Shown piece by piece: positions 27,496-27,496 of a stretch of 27,496 nucleotides of DNA. The DNA lies in contig SZWC01003910.1 in assembly GCA_023375785.1 (NCBI GenBank), forward strand, positions 45,134-72,629, in the 5' to 3' direction. Within the stretch, counting starts at the first letter, position 1; each line of letters starts with the position of its first letter. The notes beneath the pieces are model-generated. The model saw only the letters and a program-made list of their open reading frames with translations, was not told the DNA's origin and ran no database searches. A program made the translations under genes and the position numbers. This stretch comes from Penium margaritaceum. Taxonomy: Eukaryota > Streptophyta > Zygnematophyceae > Desmidiales > Peniaceae.

Positions 27496-27496
27496 A

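Overview
This window is a nest of decayed Ty1/copia (Pseudoviridae-type) LTR retrotransposons, typical of the repeat-rich part of a large land-plant genome. I see no host gene, no rRNA or tRNA gene and no CRISPR array. The plant assignment rests on the polyprotein order gag-protease-integrase-RT-RNase H, the plant-like motifs (CCHC knuckle, DSGxxxH protease, KSTSG RNase H box, SRDVxFDE at the integrase end) and the initiator-tRNA-Met primer sites. I cannot name the species or clade.

Layout, left to right. Element A (about 288-5300, minus strand) has degraded gag, protease, integrase, RT and RNase H, a conventional tRNA-iMet 3'-end primer site (4884-4895), and a 5' LTR starting at 4898. Positions 5301-5980 are an AT-rich gap. 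Element B (5981-12092, minus) is flanked by two recognisable direct-repeat LTRs: 5981-6730, which lacks its outer end, and 11115-12092. Element C (12093-16856, minus) has its 3' coding end cut by B at 12092, so B sits in or against C. Its 5' LTR starts at 16213 and has a CTAGA-rich upstream region. Element E (16857 to about 27000, minus) is the oldest layer. Element D (17318-21765, plus strand) is inserted in E's RNase H coding region, with near-identical 5-bp flanks agagt/agatt.

The main observation concerns priming. In B, C and D the sequence just inside the 5' LTR is not the usual TGGTATCAGAGC site. It is a 15-nt complement of the anticodon arm of initiator tRNA-Met, exact in B and D and with two changes in C, always 2 nt from the LTR end. 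This is the half-tRNA priming arrangement known from Drosophila copia and yeast Ty5. Element A, in the same locus, uses the ordinary 3'-end site.

Element D is also unusual because it lacks integrase, RT and RNase H. After a short gag and a protease remnant it carries about 1.5 kb of degenerate repeats of roughly 310 bp before its polypurine tract, so it looks non-autonomous.

All polyproteins are broken by stops and frameshifts, and several catalytic residues are replaced: protease Asp to Asn in B and to Glu in E, and RT YVDD to CMDD, HVDD or a YDYD-like form. Nothing here looks able to move by itself.
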